Assembly: GCF_963678635.1 (NCBI RefSeq)
Contig: NC_087068.1
Coordinates: forward strand, 3,970,001-4,034,000
Reading direction: 5' to 3'
DNA length: 64,000 nt
From: Symsagittifera roscoffensis
Taxonomy: Eukaryota; Xenacoelomorpha; Acoela; Convolutidae
Part shown: one piece after another, positions 32,560 to 44,136 of the stretch
Position numbering within the stretch: the first letter of the stretch is position 1
Layout: each line of letters begins with the position of its first letter
Translations under genes and position numbers: made by a program
Notes under the pieces: model-generated
What the model was told of the DNA's origin: nothing
Databases searched by the model: none
Seen by the model: the letters and a program-made list of their open reading frames with translations, nothing else

Positions 32560-33270
32560 GTAGTTTTCACTTATCCAGAAGAGTCATCTAGATTTGCATG
32601 TAGTTTAAAGATTTTGGAGTTCGCAAAAAATTAATTCATACGGGAATTTCCGTATTCAATTAGACCTTCAAAAGGGGAATTTTTGGTCCTTTTCTTTCAA
32701 GTTTATAGCCGGGTCCAAAACAATACAGGTACAAAGAATTAAAAATTTTCTTTTCGTATTTGACGGAAATTCTTGCTTAATAAGCTCAAAATTTCGTAGA
32801 ATTTCATTCAATTTCTGTACTTTCATTTTCAACAGAGCATTCGTCAATAATGATGCAAGATTTTTGTAATGTCTCTACATAACCTAGTAAAGCAGGAAGT
32901 ATATCGAGTAACTTATCATTTTCTTCTCTTTGTAGTTGTAAAGATTGATTATTTTTCAATTGATTTCCATTTCTACGTTATTCTATAGGATCCCTTTTTT
33001 TGGTATCGAATCTGTATCCCATGTGAATTTTTTTCTACCATTATGCAGAGTCCACCCAAAATGAGATATTTGTGAGTCTACGTCCAATTTCTGCAAGTTT
33101 GGTAAGTTTTTGATTTTATAATTGTTAGTGAAATTTTTTGGGACTTTTCTTCAGGAACAATATGAAAAAATCCCAATTTTCTGTGAAGATTTAAGATTAA
33201 ATTTCTTGAAAAACCAATCTTCCAACTTATACTGCTCAACTCGAACACTAAAAGAAAAATGATTTTGAGG
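32560..33270 (-). pseudogene. Polinton ORF Z, copy 2
   Basis: Homologous to 7330-8036. It begins near VRVEQYKLEDWFFKKFNL and contains FFHIVPEEKSQKISLTI, KNDKLLDILPALLGYVETLQ and an end corresponding to NSCMDYLFANSKAFRL, all in scattered frames. Immediately upstream, copy 2 lacks the 1 kb that separates ORF Y and ORF Z in copy 1. Confidence 0.4.
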
Positions 33271-33303
33271 ATAAAGAATTAATTCGATCAATTTTTACAA
33301 TGA

Positions 33304-33640
33304 TTGGGTAATTTTCAAACTATCGGTTGTCTTTACACTCTGTACAAATACATATTTCATTCGAATGGTAATTCATCAACTGGCAAAGTTTTCAATCAAC
33401 TTGACCGCGTTGTTCGTCACAATTTGAAATGGAAAGAAGCAGAAAAAATGCAAACTGTTGCAAAGAAAAAACTATTACGCAAAAATTCAAACGTCAATTT
33501 TTTTATGTTCTAACCAGAAACTAGCTTCCACACAAACTATCGGTTGGCTTTTCTAGAAAGAGTTCGTAAAGTACAAAACCCAAAATAGGAACATGATTTG
33601 TTAAAAATTATTGACTGTTTTTTTTGTTGATTATGAAATT
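33304..33640 (+). pseudogene. Polinton ORF Y, copy 2
   Basis: Open from MGNFQTIGCLYTLYKYIFHS through STGKVFNQLDRVVRHNLKWK to KKKLLRKNSNVNFFMF (stop at 33513). Then, after one stop, PETSFHTNYRLAFLERVRKV in the next frame. This copy fixes the reading frame of the N-terminal half, which copy 1 has lost. The function is unknown. Confidence 0.5.
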
Positions 33641-33714
33641 GTAAAGAGTGATCATGTCAAAAAAGAAACTCACCGTTACTAAAAGGTTTGCAAATTGATG
33701 TAATTTTTCTTTTG

Positions 33715-34190
33715 ATTTCCAAGAAGTTGCAAAAAACGTTTCAAGTTTTTTAACAAGTTGCAAAAAGTGTTTCAGTTTTTTTTTGATAAGAAGCGAAAAT
33801 TGGCTCACTTTTTTTGACAAGATGCGAAAAGTGTTTCAGTTTTTTCAACAAAATGCGGGAAGTGTTTCAATTTTTTCGGCAAAATGCGAAAAGTGTTTCA
33901 CTTTTTTCCTCCAACCGCGAAAAGTGTTTCTTTTTTTGACAAAATGCGATAAATGTTTCCCTTTTTTCGACAAAATGCACAAAGTGTTTTAATTTTTTCG
34001 AAAAAATGCAAAAGTGTTTCAATTTATGTGACAAGATGCGAAAATTTTTTCAATTTTTTTTGACAAAATGCGAAAAGTGTTTCAATTTTTTGACAAGATG
34101 CGAAAATTTTTTTACTTTTTTCGATGAAACGCGAAAATTGTTTCAATTTTTTCTTCAAGGTGGCAAGAGTGTGTGAATTGTTGGCAAGAT
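33715..34190. repeat. Hairpin minisatellite, copy 2
   Basis: Reverse complement of the array at 5330-5800: units with GCGAAAAGTGTTTCA and a following TTTTTT(C/G)ACAA. The sequence is more degenerate, and the inverted-repeat core is kept in most units. It lies in the same place, between the 3' ends of ORF Y and ORF X. Confidence 0.9.
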
Positions 34191-34427
34191 GCAGAAAACA
34201 TCATGTAATTTTCTACCTTCATACAAATTTCTTTTGTTTTTCTAAATATGTGTGCAAAAGTTTTTCTTCACATGTGTGAGAGTTCGGAGAACTAGAAAAA
34301 AGTACTATTTCTTCCAACGATTTACCCTGAACCTCCCATCTATTCTCTTAATTGAAATGAAATTGAAGACGTTAAATAACTACAGAAAACGAAGTCAATA
34401 CCAAACAACAACTATTTACAAAAACAT

Positions 34428-34860
34428 TTAATCAAAGAGCTGTCGAGCAGCAGAAGAGTTCTGGAGGTTCTGTATAGAACGCAGAGCTGGAAGAGGTTCC
34501 ATTGCTGGTGGTTGTTGTGGAGGAGTGTTTTGAGGCGTCATTGTATCTGAGAAACCCTCATCTTCATCTATTGTGATGGAGTTTCCGGCTGATCCTGATT
34601 CCTCCCAAGGAAAAAGGAAGTCATCGACTGGTTGAGCCAAAAATCTCGAGTCAGGAATCTTGGGGTAGTTCATTCCCTCATGCTCAGAAACTTCCTTCAT
34701 CATTTGCATTGGTTCTTTGCCATGGGTACTTGCATCATATGGTGCTGGTGGAAATCCATTCGCATCACTTCCACCATATGCCAGACTTGGATGGAGATGT
34801 CCATTCGTGCCAGAAAACTCCAAAGACTGTTTCTGGCACTTGAATTTGTACTAGATCAGG
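34428..34860 (-). pseudogene. Polinton ORF X, copy 2
   Basis: Open for about 140 codons, from after a TAG at about 34860 to the stop at 34428. It starts YKFKCQKQSLEFSGTNGHLH, then SLAYGGSDANGFPPAPYDAS, MQMMKEVSEHEGMNYPKIPD, NSITIDEDEGFSDTMTPQNT and ends SSAARQLFD. This copy gives the correct frame for the N-terminal half. The upstream start is lost; a frame at 34765-35145 overlaps but does not match copy 1. The acidic/Pro-rich tail is nearly identical to copy 1, unlike most of the element. Confidence 0.55.
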
Positions 34861-36383
34861 CGAAATTTCTTTAGAGTACATGAGGTTGCTGTTTTGCACT
34901 GAGAAGATCATTTTGAGCAACAAGTTGAGTAAAAGAGTAAAAACAAGAAAGAGCTGAGAGAGGGTGTAGCTGACGGAAGATAAGTTAAAATTAAGGTATT
35001 TAGAGCTGAGAGAGGAGGAAGTTGACGGTAGTTTAGTTGAAAATAAACTAATTTTTACTTCAGAGTGTGGGGTACCTTCAATTGGAATGTGTGGGTTTGA
35101 CCAATCGGATTTGATTTTCCTTATTTGGGTTCTAGTCGTGTCCAATTAGATTTCAGCTTCCGTTTATGGAATTCTTGGATAAAATTCGTGTCCAATCGGA
35201 AACAAAGCTCCATTTTAAGCATTGTCGTTTTCAATCACAAAATTGTTCATTTTTGTTCTAGTTGTTGTATCCTTTCAGAGGAAAGTTTATCTTTTAAGTG
35301 CTTAAATATTCCAAATAAGTGAAAAAAATACACAAAATCAATCGCAAAAACAAATGACCGAAAGTTATTTGCTATAAAAACAAGAAATATTGCCGACATA
35401 AGTAACAAAGAAAGAAAAATAGAACAAGTAGCATTTCCAAAAAAATTTTCATCGAGATAGTTGAATTTTTTGTATGTAATCAAAAAAATTTGCTGATTTT
35501 TGAGTAGATAGTCAAATTCTTTGATTTTGATGTATATTTGGTCAGATAACTCAAAAATGATGAATTTTTAAAAGCAAATCTCTGGAAATTTTTGTTCCAA
35601 TCATATTCAAGCAGGATTTTGAGCTTTGAAAGTCCTTGAAGAAATGAAGGACTAAAGGATTTTGCTGGGTATTTTTTTAAAACAAATTTGGGTACCGGGT
35701 AGGGGATACAAAAAGAGGTTTTGTAAATTATCGTTCGACTTTTTGAATAATTTCTAATTCTCGAGAATAAACAAAATTTCTTTTCTTGTGAGGTGTAATT
35801 CAGCCGTCAGTTTAGAGCTTTGATACGCAGTATGTGGATCAAAAGTAAATTCTCTGATTGAGTGAGTTTCTCTAAAGAGACTTCGATTTAGTTAGATAAC
35901 TCTATTTTGTACAATAAAAACGTCCCAAAAATTATGAAAAAGTAAGAGTCAACATCTATTTCATCAATAAGAAAATCAATTGGAATTTTTTCTTTTTTCC
36001 TGTAAAGTAACTCGATGAAAATCATATGATTTTTGATGGACATTTTTCAAATAAAGATTAAAATTTTTAAAAAATGTTAAACATTTCACTTTTAAAAAAT
36101 GCTGGATTCTGATTGATTGATTTCCAACGCACAGTGTTACTAAAAGAATACTCAATTATGATTGGTTGATTTTCTCTGAGCAATAGTAAATAAAACTCAA
36201 ATCATTCTGATTTTTTATTACGTTAAAACAATCGCTCTATAATTTATAATACTATTTGAAAATTTTTTGAAAGTAGGTAAAAATAATCTAATATTTTTAT
36301 AGAACTTTTTAAATCTCCCAATTTTGTAGGTATCAATTACTTTTATTTAATTCTGCTACAAGCTAAACCCTCACTTTTTTCAG
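34861..36383. promoter_or_regulatory. Divergent region between ORF X and polymerase, copy 2
   Basis: AT-rich and non-coding, equivalent to 3610-4540 of copy 1. It contains CCAAT/ATTGG words near 35100, 35143, 35190 and 36161. A pyrimidine tract plus CAG directly precedes the polymerase ATG at 36384, as in copy 1. The stretch 35700-36380 shows no gene. Confidence 0.4.
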
Positions 36384-36572
36384 ATGCCGGTACTCAACAG
36401 GAATGAGAAAGTGAAATGCAAAGACAGTGGTAAAGAGTAGAGTAGGTCCGATGCGGCTCGACATCGCAAGAGTTGCGTGCGCGGAGTTATTTCTTGTCCG
36501 GAATGTATCTTTTGTACTTACAACCAGCAAGAAATGAATTTCCATACGAGCAAGTAGCACGTAATATCAACC

Positions 36573-39500
36573 CCAAAGTCAACAATGTGTGTATCTTTTG
36601 AGAAAAAATTTCCAAGCTATTATTTGTTTCAACAACATCGCAAGAAAGATCACGGGTTGAAAGCGAGGAAAACAAGTGATTCTGTTGCTGATTTGAGTAA
36701 AATTTTGGAAAACGAGGAGGAAAGTGATCAGCTACGAGATGAGTTGGATGCCAGTCAGCACTTCTTGACAGATACTGAGATGAAAAATGGACGCCAAAAG
36801 GTTTTCAATTTCCAATTTTCAAAACTAGGCCCTAATCTAGTTAATGAAAAACTGGTACAGGTCTTTGAAAAACTTGATTGTGCTGCAAAAATCATCAATG
36901 CCTTGGGATTTGTGTTATGTAAACCTTGGGAAACCGGCGAATATCGTTATTTCTACGCTCATGAAAATAACACACTTCTTCGATAAGTCTATGCTGCTTT
37001 TTACTAAAGCAGACTTGACGACTACACAGAACAAGGTCAAAAAGCAAGAGATCATTGAAGTTTGTACACAAGAGAGACAAAATACAAAATGGCGATTCAA
37101 ATTGATCATAATTGTGACCTTTTTTACCGCCTTATCGAAAATGCACCCATGGGATGTCCAGATTCAGTGATTTCCGAACCACTTCTGAGGAATAACCACT
37201 GTAATTGTTTGTTAACAATTACAATAACAGATTGTGATTGTTTCGAGCGCTTGCAGTTCATTTGCATGGAACAACTATTCCTGAAACATCCACATCCATG
37301 TTTTTGAGGCTTTTCTTGGAAAATTAGGGAGTGATCCGAAAAAATTTCGTGGAGTTTCGATGGATAATCTACCAATAGTTGAAGATGTATTAGTGAAAAA
37401 TAATTTTATTTACGATATCGACATTGAAGATGGAGACTTCGTAGGAGATTTAGCTCGGAGAAGTATCGGTAAAAACGAGAAAACAGTGAAAATTCTTCGA
37501 TACAACAACCACATTATTCACGTCAATAACATCGACAACTTCTTCAAATGCTTCCGATGCCCAACTTGTGATACATTTTTCTACAAGGCAGACAATTTCA
37601 ACAAGCATTTTCTACGATGCAAACGTCGAATCAAAAAAACTCACCCCAAAATTTTTTACAGTCTACGTTTGACGTTGATTGAAAAACTGGATGGGTTCAA
37701 TATTGAGTATACCAAAGAACAAACCTTATTCAAAAAGTCTCTATTTTTGATTTTGAATCAATTTGCCATCATCCGAAGAACTAAAACTGGAAGAAACAAT
37801 AACTTGGATCGGGAAGCTTGAACCCATATCAGTGTCAATCTCATCGAATTTACTTGACAAACTCATATTTTTGTGTGATAAAGATGCACAATCCCTCATT
37901 ATTGACCTTGTGGCAAACGTGGAATTGTGGTCGGAAAAAAATAAAGCCGAAATGCGATCAAAGTTTCTGGAAATTGATAATAACATCTAAAAGCGGCTAC
38001 ACACGATTTTCAGCATCCTTAATGAACGAGGCAGTTTCCGTAACAGTGAAACAAGAGAGTACGAAGATGAATATATCGAGAATGAGGAAGAGACAAACGC
38101 ATCCACTCACCTTCTCAGGATTCTAAAAAATCAATTGATTGATTTGATGCAACATCTAGAGAGATACACCAATACTCTACCAGTATTTGGATTCACCATT
38201 GGTCGGTATGATATAAACCTCATTAAATCATACCCCATTCCCTACTTTGTCAACGAAAAAGAAATTCGACCTTCAGTTATCAATAAAGCAAACGACTTTG
38301 TTTCCTTCAATTTTGAAGATGTTCAGCTTCTGGACAATATGGAGTTTTTGGGTGGAGCTACCACCTTAGATTCTTTTATAAAAGCTTACAAAGCCAGTGA
38401 GATGAAAGAATACTTTCCATGCGAGTGGTTTCATACTCCCAACAAGTTTGATGAACAACAACTACCCTCGTATGATGACTTCCACAGCAAACTGAAGAAT
38501 AGCAACTCTCTCGATAAAGAGTGTGACAATTTTCAGATGCTTCTCAATACTGGATTAACTGAAGAGCAAGCCTTGAAAAAACTCAGGCTCAAAACCAAAC
38601 CCTTAACTGGATTGGAAAACTACAACTACTTGAAATGTATCTGGGAACAGGAACAGATGTCAACATATCGAGATTTTCTACAGTGGTATAACAACAAGAA
38701 TGTTGTTCCTACCCTTGATACTATGCAGAAAATGATTGAATTTTATCATGAAAAAGGGATAGACATGTTAAAGCTCGGCTGCACATTACCGAATTTAGCG
38801 AATATCTGTTCACACAAGTCAACCAAATATTAGTTTTACCCATTCTTTTCGAGTGATAGTGACTTGTTTGACAAAAATTCGGGAAGATATGACCGGTAGT
38901 CCCTCAATTGTTTTTAAAAGGTAATCAGTAGCAAACGAAACGTTTTTTCGAAAATCAAACAACTTGTGTAAATCAATCGTTGCTTTTGATGCTTGTCAAC
39001 TCTGTCCTTATTTTCAGTGTCAGGATATGCCCAGAAGCTTGTGTACGAGATGGGACTACGATGAAGAAAAACAAAAACTCAAGGCTAGAAAAAATCGAGT
39101 TCGAACGTTTGAAAATATGGTCATGTCATACTTTCAAACAACCAGCCCTTAATGCGAAATTGAGAGTTACTACACTTCAGGAACACAGAAAAAAATTGGT
39201 TGCTTTAGTGTTGATGGTTATTGCAACCATTGTAAAATTGTCTATGAAGCAATGGGCTGTTATTTCCATTAAAGTCAACCCAAAGTCAAGGAAGTGTTTA
39301 TCGTGTGAGAAAGTATTTCCAAGCTATTTTTAACTTCAAAAACATCGCAAGAAAGATCACGGGTTGAAAACGAGGAAAACGAGTAATTTTGTTGCTGATT
39401 CGAATAAAATCTTGGAAAACGAGGAGGAAAGTGATCAGCTACGAGGTAAATTGGATGCCAGTCAGCCCTTCTTGACAGATACTGAGATGAGAAATGGACG

Positions 39501-42014
39501 CCACGAGGTAATCAATTTCCAACTTTCAAAACTAGACCCTAATATAGTTCATAAAAAACTGGATCAGGTTTTTGAAAAACTTGATTGTGCAGCAAAAACC
39601 AACATTGTCTTGGGATTTGTGTTACGTAAACCTTGGGAAACCGGCAAATATCGTTATGTCTACGCTCATGAAACTAACACACTCGTCGATAAGTCAATGC
39701 TGCTTTGTAGTAAAGCAGACTTGACGACTATACAGAACAAGGTCAATAAGCAAGATATTATTGAAGTTTGTACACAATAGAGACAAAATACGAAATGGGG
39801 ATTCACGTTGATCACAATTGTGACCATTTTTGACGCCTTCTCGAAAAATAAACCCATGGGATGTCCAAATTTAGAGTTTCACGAACCACTTCTGAGGAAC
39901 AACCATGTTAATTGTTTGATTTCGGATGGGCACACGCAACAGCCATACAATAACAGATTGTGTTTGTTTCGAGCGCTTGCAGTTCGTTCTCTTGCATTGA
40001 ACAACTAGTCCTGAAACATCCACATCCATGATTTTAAGGATTTTCTTGAAAAATTGGGTAGTTATCCGAATCAATTTCGTGGAGTTTCGATGGATAATCT
40101 ACCATTAGTTGAAGATATAGTTGAGCAAAACTTTTTTATTTACGATATCGACATTTAAGATGGAAACTTCGTAGGAGAATTAGCTCGGAGAAGTATCGTT
40201 AAATAAGAGAATACAGTGAAAGTTCTACGATACAACAACCACATAATTCACGTCAAAAACATCGACAACTTCTTCAAATGCTTCCGATGGCCAACTTGTG
40301 ATTCATTTTTCCGCAAGGCAGACAATTTCAACAAGCATCTTCTACGATGCAAAGATCGAATCAAAAAAATTTACCCCAAAAAAGTTTACACTCTACGAGA
40401 GATGCTTTTTGAAAAACTGGAGGGGTCCAAAATTGAGTATACTAAAAAACAAAGCTTAATCAAAAATGTCGCTATTTTTGATTTTGAATCAATTTGCCAT
40501 CATCCGATAAACTAAAACCGACAGAAACAATAACTTGGATCGTGAAACTTGAACCCATATCGGTGTCGAATTTACTTGACAAACCCATACTTTTGTGTGA
40601 TAAAGATTCTCAATCCATCATGATTGACTTTGTGGAAACTTGGAAAGGTTGGCGGAAAAAAATAAAGCTGAAATGCGATCAAAGTTTCTGGAAATTGAAA
40701 ATAACATCAAAAAGCGGCTACACAAGATTTTTAGCATCCCTAATGAACGAGGCAGTTTCCGTAAGAGTGAAGCAAAGAGTACGAAGATGAATTTATTGAG
40801 GAAGAGGAAGAAACAAACGCATCCACTCACTTTCTCAGGATTCAAAAAAATCAAATGATTGATTTGATGCAACATCTAGAGAGATACACCAATACTCTAC
40901 CAGTATTTGGATTCACCAGTGGTCGGTATGATATAAACCTCATTAAATCATACCTCGTTCCCTACTTTATCAACGATAAAGAAAATCGACCCTCAATTAT
41001 CAAGAAAGCAAACGACTTTGTTGCCTCCAGATTTGGAGATGTTCAGCTTCTGGACATTATGAAGTTTTTGGGTAGAGCTATCACTTTAGACTCTTTTCTA
41101 AAAGCTAACAAAGCCAGTGAGATGAAAGAACACTTTGCATACGAAGGGTTTGTTACTCCCAACAAGCTTGATTAACAACAACTACCCTCGTATGATGACT
41201 TCCACAGCAAACTGAAGAAAAGCAGCCCTCTCGATAAAGAGTGTAGCAATTTTCAGAAGCTTTTCAATACTGGATTAACTGAAAAGAAAGCCTTGAAAAA
41301 ATTCGGGCTCAAAACCAAACCACTAACTGGATTGGAAAACTACAACTACTTGAAATGTATCTGGAAACAGGAACAGATGTCAACATATCGAGATTTTCTA
41401 CAGTGGTATAACAACAAGAATGTTGCTCCTGCCCTTGATACTATGCAGAAAATGATTGAATTTTATCATGAAAAAGGGATATACATGTTAAAACTCGGCT
41501 GCAAATGGCCGAAATTAGCAAAATTCTGTTCACACAAGTCAACCGAATATAAGATTTTACCCATTCGTTTCGAGTGATAGTGAAGTGTTTGAAAAAATTT
41601 GGGAAGATATGACCGGTAGCCCCTCAATTGTTTGGGTAATCAGTTGTCAAGGTAATCAGTTGTCAAGGTAATCAGTAGCAAACGAAACGTTTATTCGAAA
41701 ATCAAACAACTTGTGTAAATCAATCGTTGCTATTGATGCTAGTCAACTCTTTCTTTTTTCCATGTGTCAGGATATGCCCACTGGCTTGTATACAAGATGG
41801 GACTACTATGAAGAAAAACAAAAACTCAAGGCTAGGCAAAATCGAGTTTGAACGTTTGAAAATATGGTCATGCCACACTTTCAAGCAACCAGACCTGAAT
41901 GCAAAACTGAGAGTTACTACACTACAGGAACACACAAAAAAAAATTGCTTTAACGCTGGCGGTTATTGCAACCATTTTAAGACTGTCTTTAAAGCAATGG
42001 GCTGTTCTTTCCAT
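36573..42014. repeat. 2.7-kb tandem duplication inside the polymerase
   Basis: The unit starts at CCAAAGTCAA (36573 and 39290) and ends at GCAATGGGCTGTT(A/C)TTTCCAT (39249-39269 and 41994-42014). The protein content is repeated in order: EENEESDQLR-like, FEKLDCAAK, FKCFRCPTCD/FKCFRWPTCD, LMQHLERYTNTLPVFGF, YRDFLQWYNNKNV and a motif A segment (ACQLCPYFQC and ASQLFLFSMC). The copies differ at many positions and carry different stops, so the event is old. Confidence 0.9.
41634..41685. repeat. 16-bp tandem repeat in duplicated polymerase segment B
   Basis: GGTAATCAGTTGTCAA occurs at 41635 and 41651, with a partial third copy at 41667. Segment A has a single GGTAATCAGTAGC at the equivalent place (about 38920), so the expansion followed the 2.7-kb duplication. 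Confidence 0.8.
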
Positions 42015-43365
42015 TTTTGCCCTCAAGAAATTAGACCGCTCCTAACTGATGATGATATCAAACAAGGAACCAAAAAAAAGAGAAGTGGATGAGCTTCGAA
42101 AATAATACATTCGAGAAAATGGATACTCTATAGAAGAAATGTGGGAATGTAGTTGGTGGGATCAGTTTAAAAACAAGACAGACGTGAAGAACTCACTTTC
42201 CCTTCAAAAGAAACCTTTCTGCCTATTCACTTGTGCAAAACATTCGTGCCATGCGATCTGAGTGTTCCAGATGAGCTAATAGCAAAGTTTTCCAATTTCC
42301 CAACTATTTTCAAAAATATTGATGTTACCAGAAACGATATTGGGGATTATATGAAGACGTATGCGGAAGAAAACGATTTGTTAAAACAACCGCAATGAAG
42401 GTTGATATTGAGCTTCAAGTTAACCAACGGAACATTTATCTTTTCAACTTTTCAACTTTTATTTGGATCTTGGTCAACAGTGTACAAATATTCATCTATT
42501 GGTACAATACACACCGCGTAAAGTATTCAACAGTTTTGTTCAGTCTGTTGTTGATGCTAGGCGAGCCGGTGATGAAAACCCATTATCTGGCGTAGTAGCC
42601 GAAACAATGAAACTTCTAGAAAATGGTACCGATGGCTATCAAATAATGGACAGCTCAAAACATACAATGACAAAATATTTTGAAGACAAAAAAACCTACA
42701 AAGTTAACAATAACTAATTCTTCAAGAGACTTAATATCGTAGCTAAAGATTTGTTTGAAGTGGATTTTGTTAAATCTACTATAGAGCATCGTGAACCAAT
42801 TATAGTACGATTCTTTATACTACAGCATGCCAAGTTGAGAATGTTGGAGCTGAATTATAACTTTTTCGATAAATTTTGCGATAACAACAAATTCGAAGAG
42901 CTCGAAATGAATACAGATTTCCTCTATTTGGCCCTGGCAGAAGAAGATTTAGATGAAAAAATCTTTGCCAGCAAGCGAGTAGAATGGACTGAAAAGCGAA
43001 GCAAGGATTGTGGAGACGATTTCAGAGCAGATGCGAAAAACAGGATTGTTCAACGAGGAGTTCAGATGCACTAAAATGTTACGATTCTGTAGTAAAACTT
43101 ATTGCTGTTACGATAGTAAAAGTCAAAAGTATAAAGTTAACAGTAAACGTCTGAACAAACGCGCATTAGAAGACTCTGGAGATGGCCCGATGGCAAAGTA
43201 TCGACAAGTACTGGATGAGGCAGTGAATTTGAAGTCAACTAACAGAGGATTTAAAACGATTATCCATGCAGTCGCAACTTATGAACAAAAAAAGGACTGA
43301 GCAATTTTTACCCTAAACGGGAAGTTGAATTTGATAGAATACATACTAAACCTCTAAATTTGTAA

Positions 43366-43529
43366 GAGATATGTAATAAAATTGTATACGATGCTGTAAG
43401 TTAATAAATGTTCTCTGTATTTAACCGTTTTTTCCAAAAAAAAATTTGTTGAAACGCTTCATTTGGGTAACAAAGTATTACTTTTAAGTAAGAAAAAATT
43501 TAGAATCTGGAATATCAGCACAAAATCGG
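43366..43529. other. Short spacer between polymerase stop and right TIR
   Basis: AT-rich with no gene. AATAAA-like words at 43374 and 43403 may serve as polymerase polyadenylation signals. Confidence 0.3.
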
Positions 43530-43891
43530 GTGGCAAAACTTTTTTGAAACTTACCATCTTACCATCTGAAACCTTACCATCGTAATACATTAGGAATCCT
43601 GTTCTCTATCCTAATGAATTCTTAATTCCCTACAATAAATTTCTTATACACAGGGAAATCTATACGCTATACATGGGAAATTCGGGCGCCGAAAAAGACT
43701 TACCATCTGAAACTTACCAGCTGAAACCTGCTATCTTAATACATTGGGAAACGTAATCCCTATCTTAATACATTGGGAAATCTGTAGCCTATGTTAATAC
43801 ATAGGGTGCTGACTGGATGCTCTATAGCCTATGTTTATACATGGAGGTCAGCACCCCCTCCCCGGGCTGAACTGTTTCAACATATACTACT
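43530..43891. repeat. Right TIR of Polinton copy 2
   Basis: Inverse of 25956-26320. CTTACCATCTGAAAC words, two CCTATCTTAATACATTGG units, GGTGCTGACTGG and the block GGTCAGCACCCCCTCCCCGG precede the terminus CATATACTACT at 43891. Confidence 0.85.
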
Positions 43892-43897
43892 CAGTGC
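43892..43897. repeat. Target-site duplication, right (CAGTGC)
   Basis: Partner of 25950-25955 (CAGTGT); one mismatch. Confidence 0.65.
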
Positions 43898-44134
43898 TGA
43901 AGAAGCTACTACAAAAAAATCAAGAATACAAAATTCCCTTCTCTTTTCAAGATCATTCGTTGCATCATCTAATTATATCAATGATGCTTATGCTCAAATG
44001 CAGAAACCTTGTCCACGACAAGAGGGTATTGCTCAGCCTTCAAATGTCACCAAAAATGGTAACTTGAATATTTTGCTCTCCCAGTTTCTTAAAATGAAAT
44101 GGCTGCGGGGAACTGGTTTCAGCAGATTATGATT
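43892..44134 (+). other. Right part of the ORF interrupted by Polinton copy 2
   Basis: Open for about 80 codons after the target site: AEEATTKKSRIQNSLLFSRS, FVASSNYINDAYAQMQKPCP and RQEGIAQPSNVTKNGNLNIL, ending FSRL and TGA. It joins in frame to 25825-25955 when the element is removed. The product is unknown. A second overlapping frame is also open, so this could be chance. Confidence 0.3.
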
Positions 44135-44136
44135 TT

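Larger units (their letters stand above)
36384..43365 (+). pseudogene. Protein-primed DNA polymerase with internal 2.7-kb duplication
   Basis: ATG at 36384 (MPVLNRNEKVKC), with the zinc-finger part degenerate and a stop. Copy A of the N-terminal/exonuclease/palm region runs to about 39270, is followed by a second copy (about 39290-42014), then by the single C-terminal part: PNKFDEQQLPSYDDF-type linker, VVAETMKLLENGTDGYQIMD (motif B degenerate), FVKSTIEHREPIIVRFFIL and LEMNTDFLYLALAEE. Motif C reads NTDF instead of the usual DTDS (Asn codon 42910-42912), so a catalytic Asp is lost. SKTYCCYDSKSQKYKVNSKR, SGDGPMAKYRQVLDEAVNLK and a FYPKREVEFDRIHTKPLNL end at TAA 43363-43365 complete the family C-terminus. 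Confidence 0.88.
25956..43891. mobile_element. Polinton/Maverick copy 2, complete, 17.9 kb
   Basis: Bounded by TIRs of about 360 bp (25956-26320 and 43530-43891) and by CAGTG(T/C) on both sides. The late genes run leftwards (protease at 27252 up to ORF Z at 33270), and the polymerase runs rightwards (36384-43365). The order mirrors copy 1, and the proteins are clearly the same family. It lost parts of integrase, ATPase, capsid C-terminus and the 1-kb ORF region near 33270, and the polymerase contains an internal duplication. It cannot move on its own. Confidence 0.93.
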
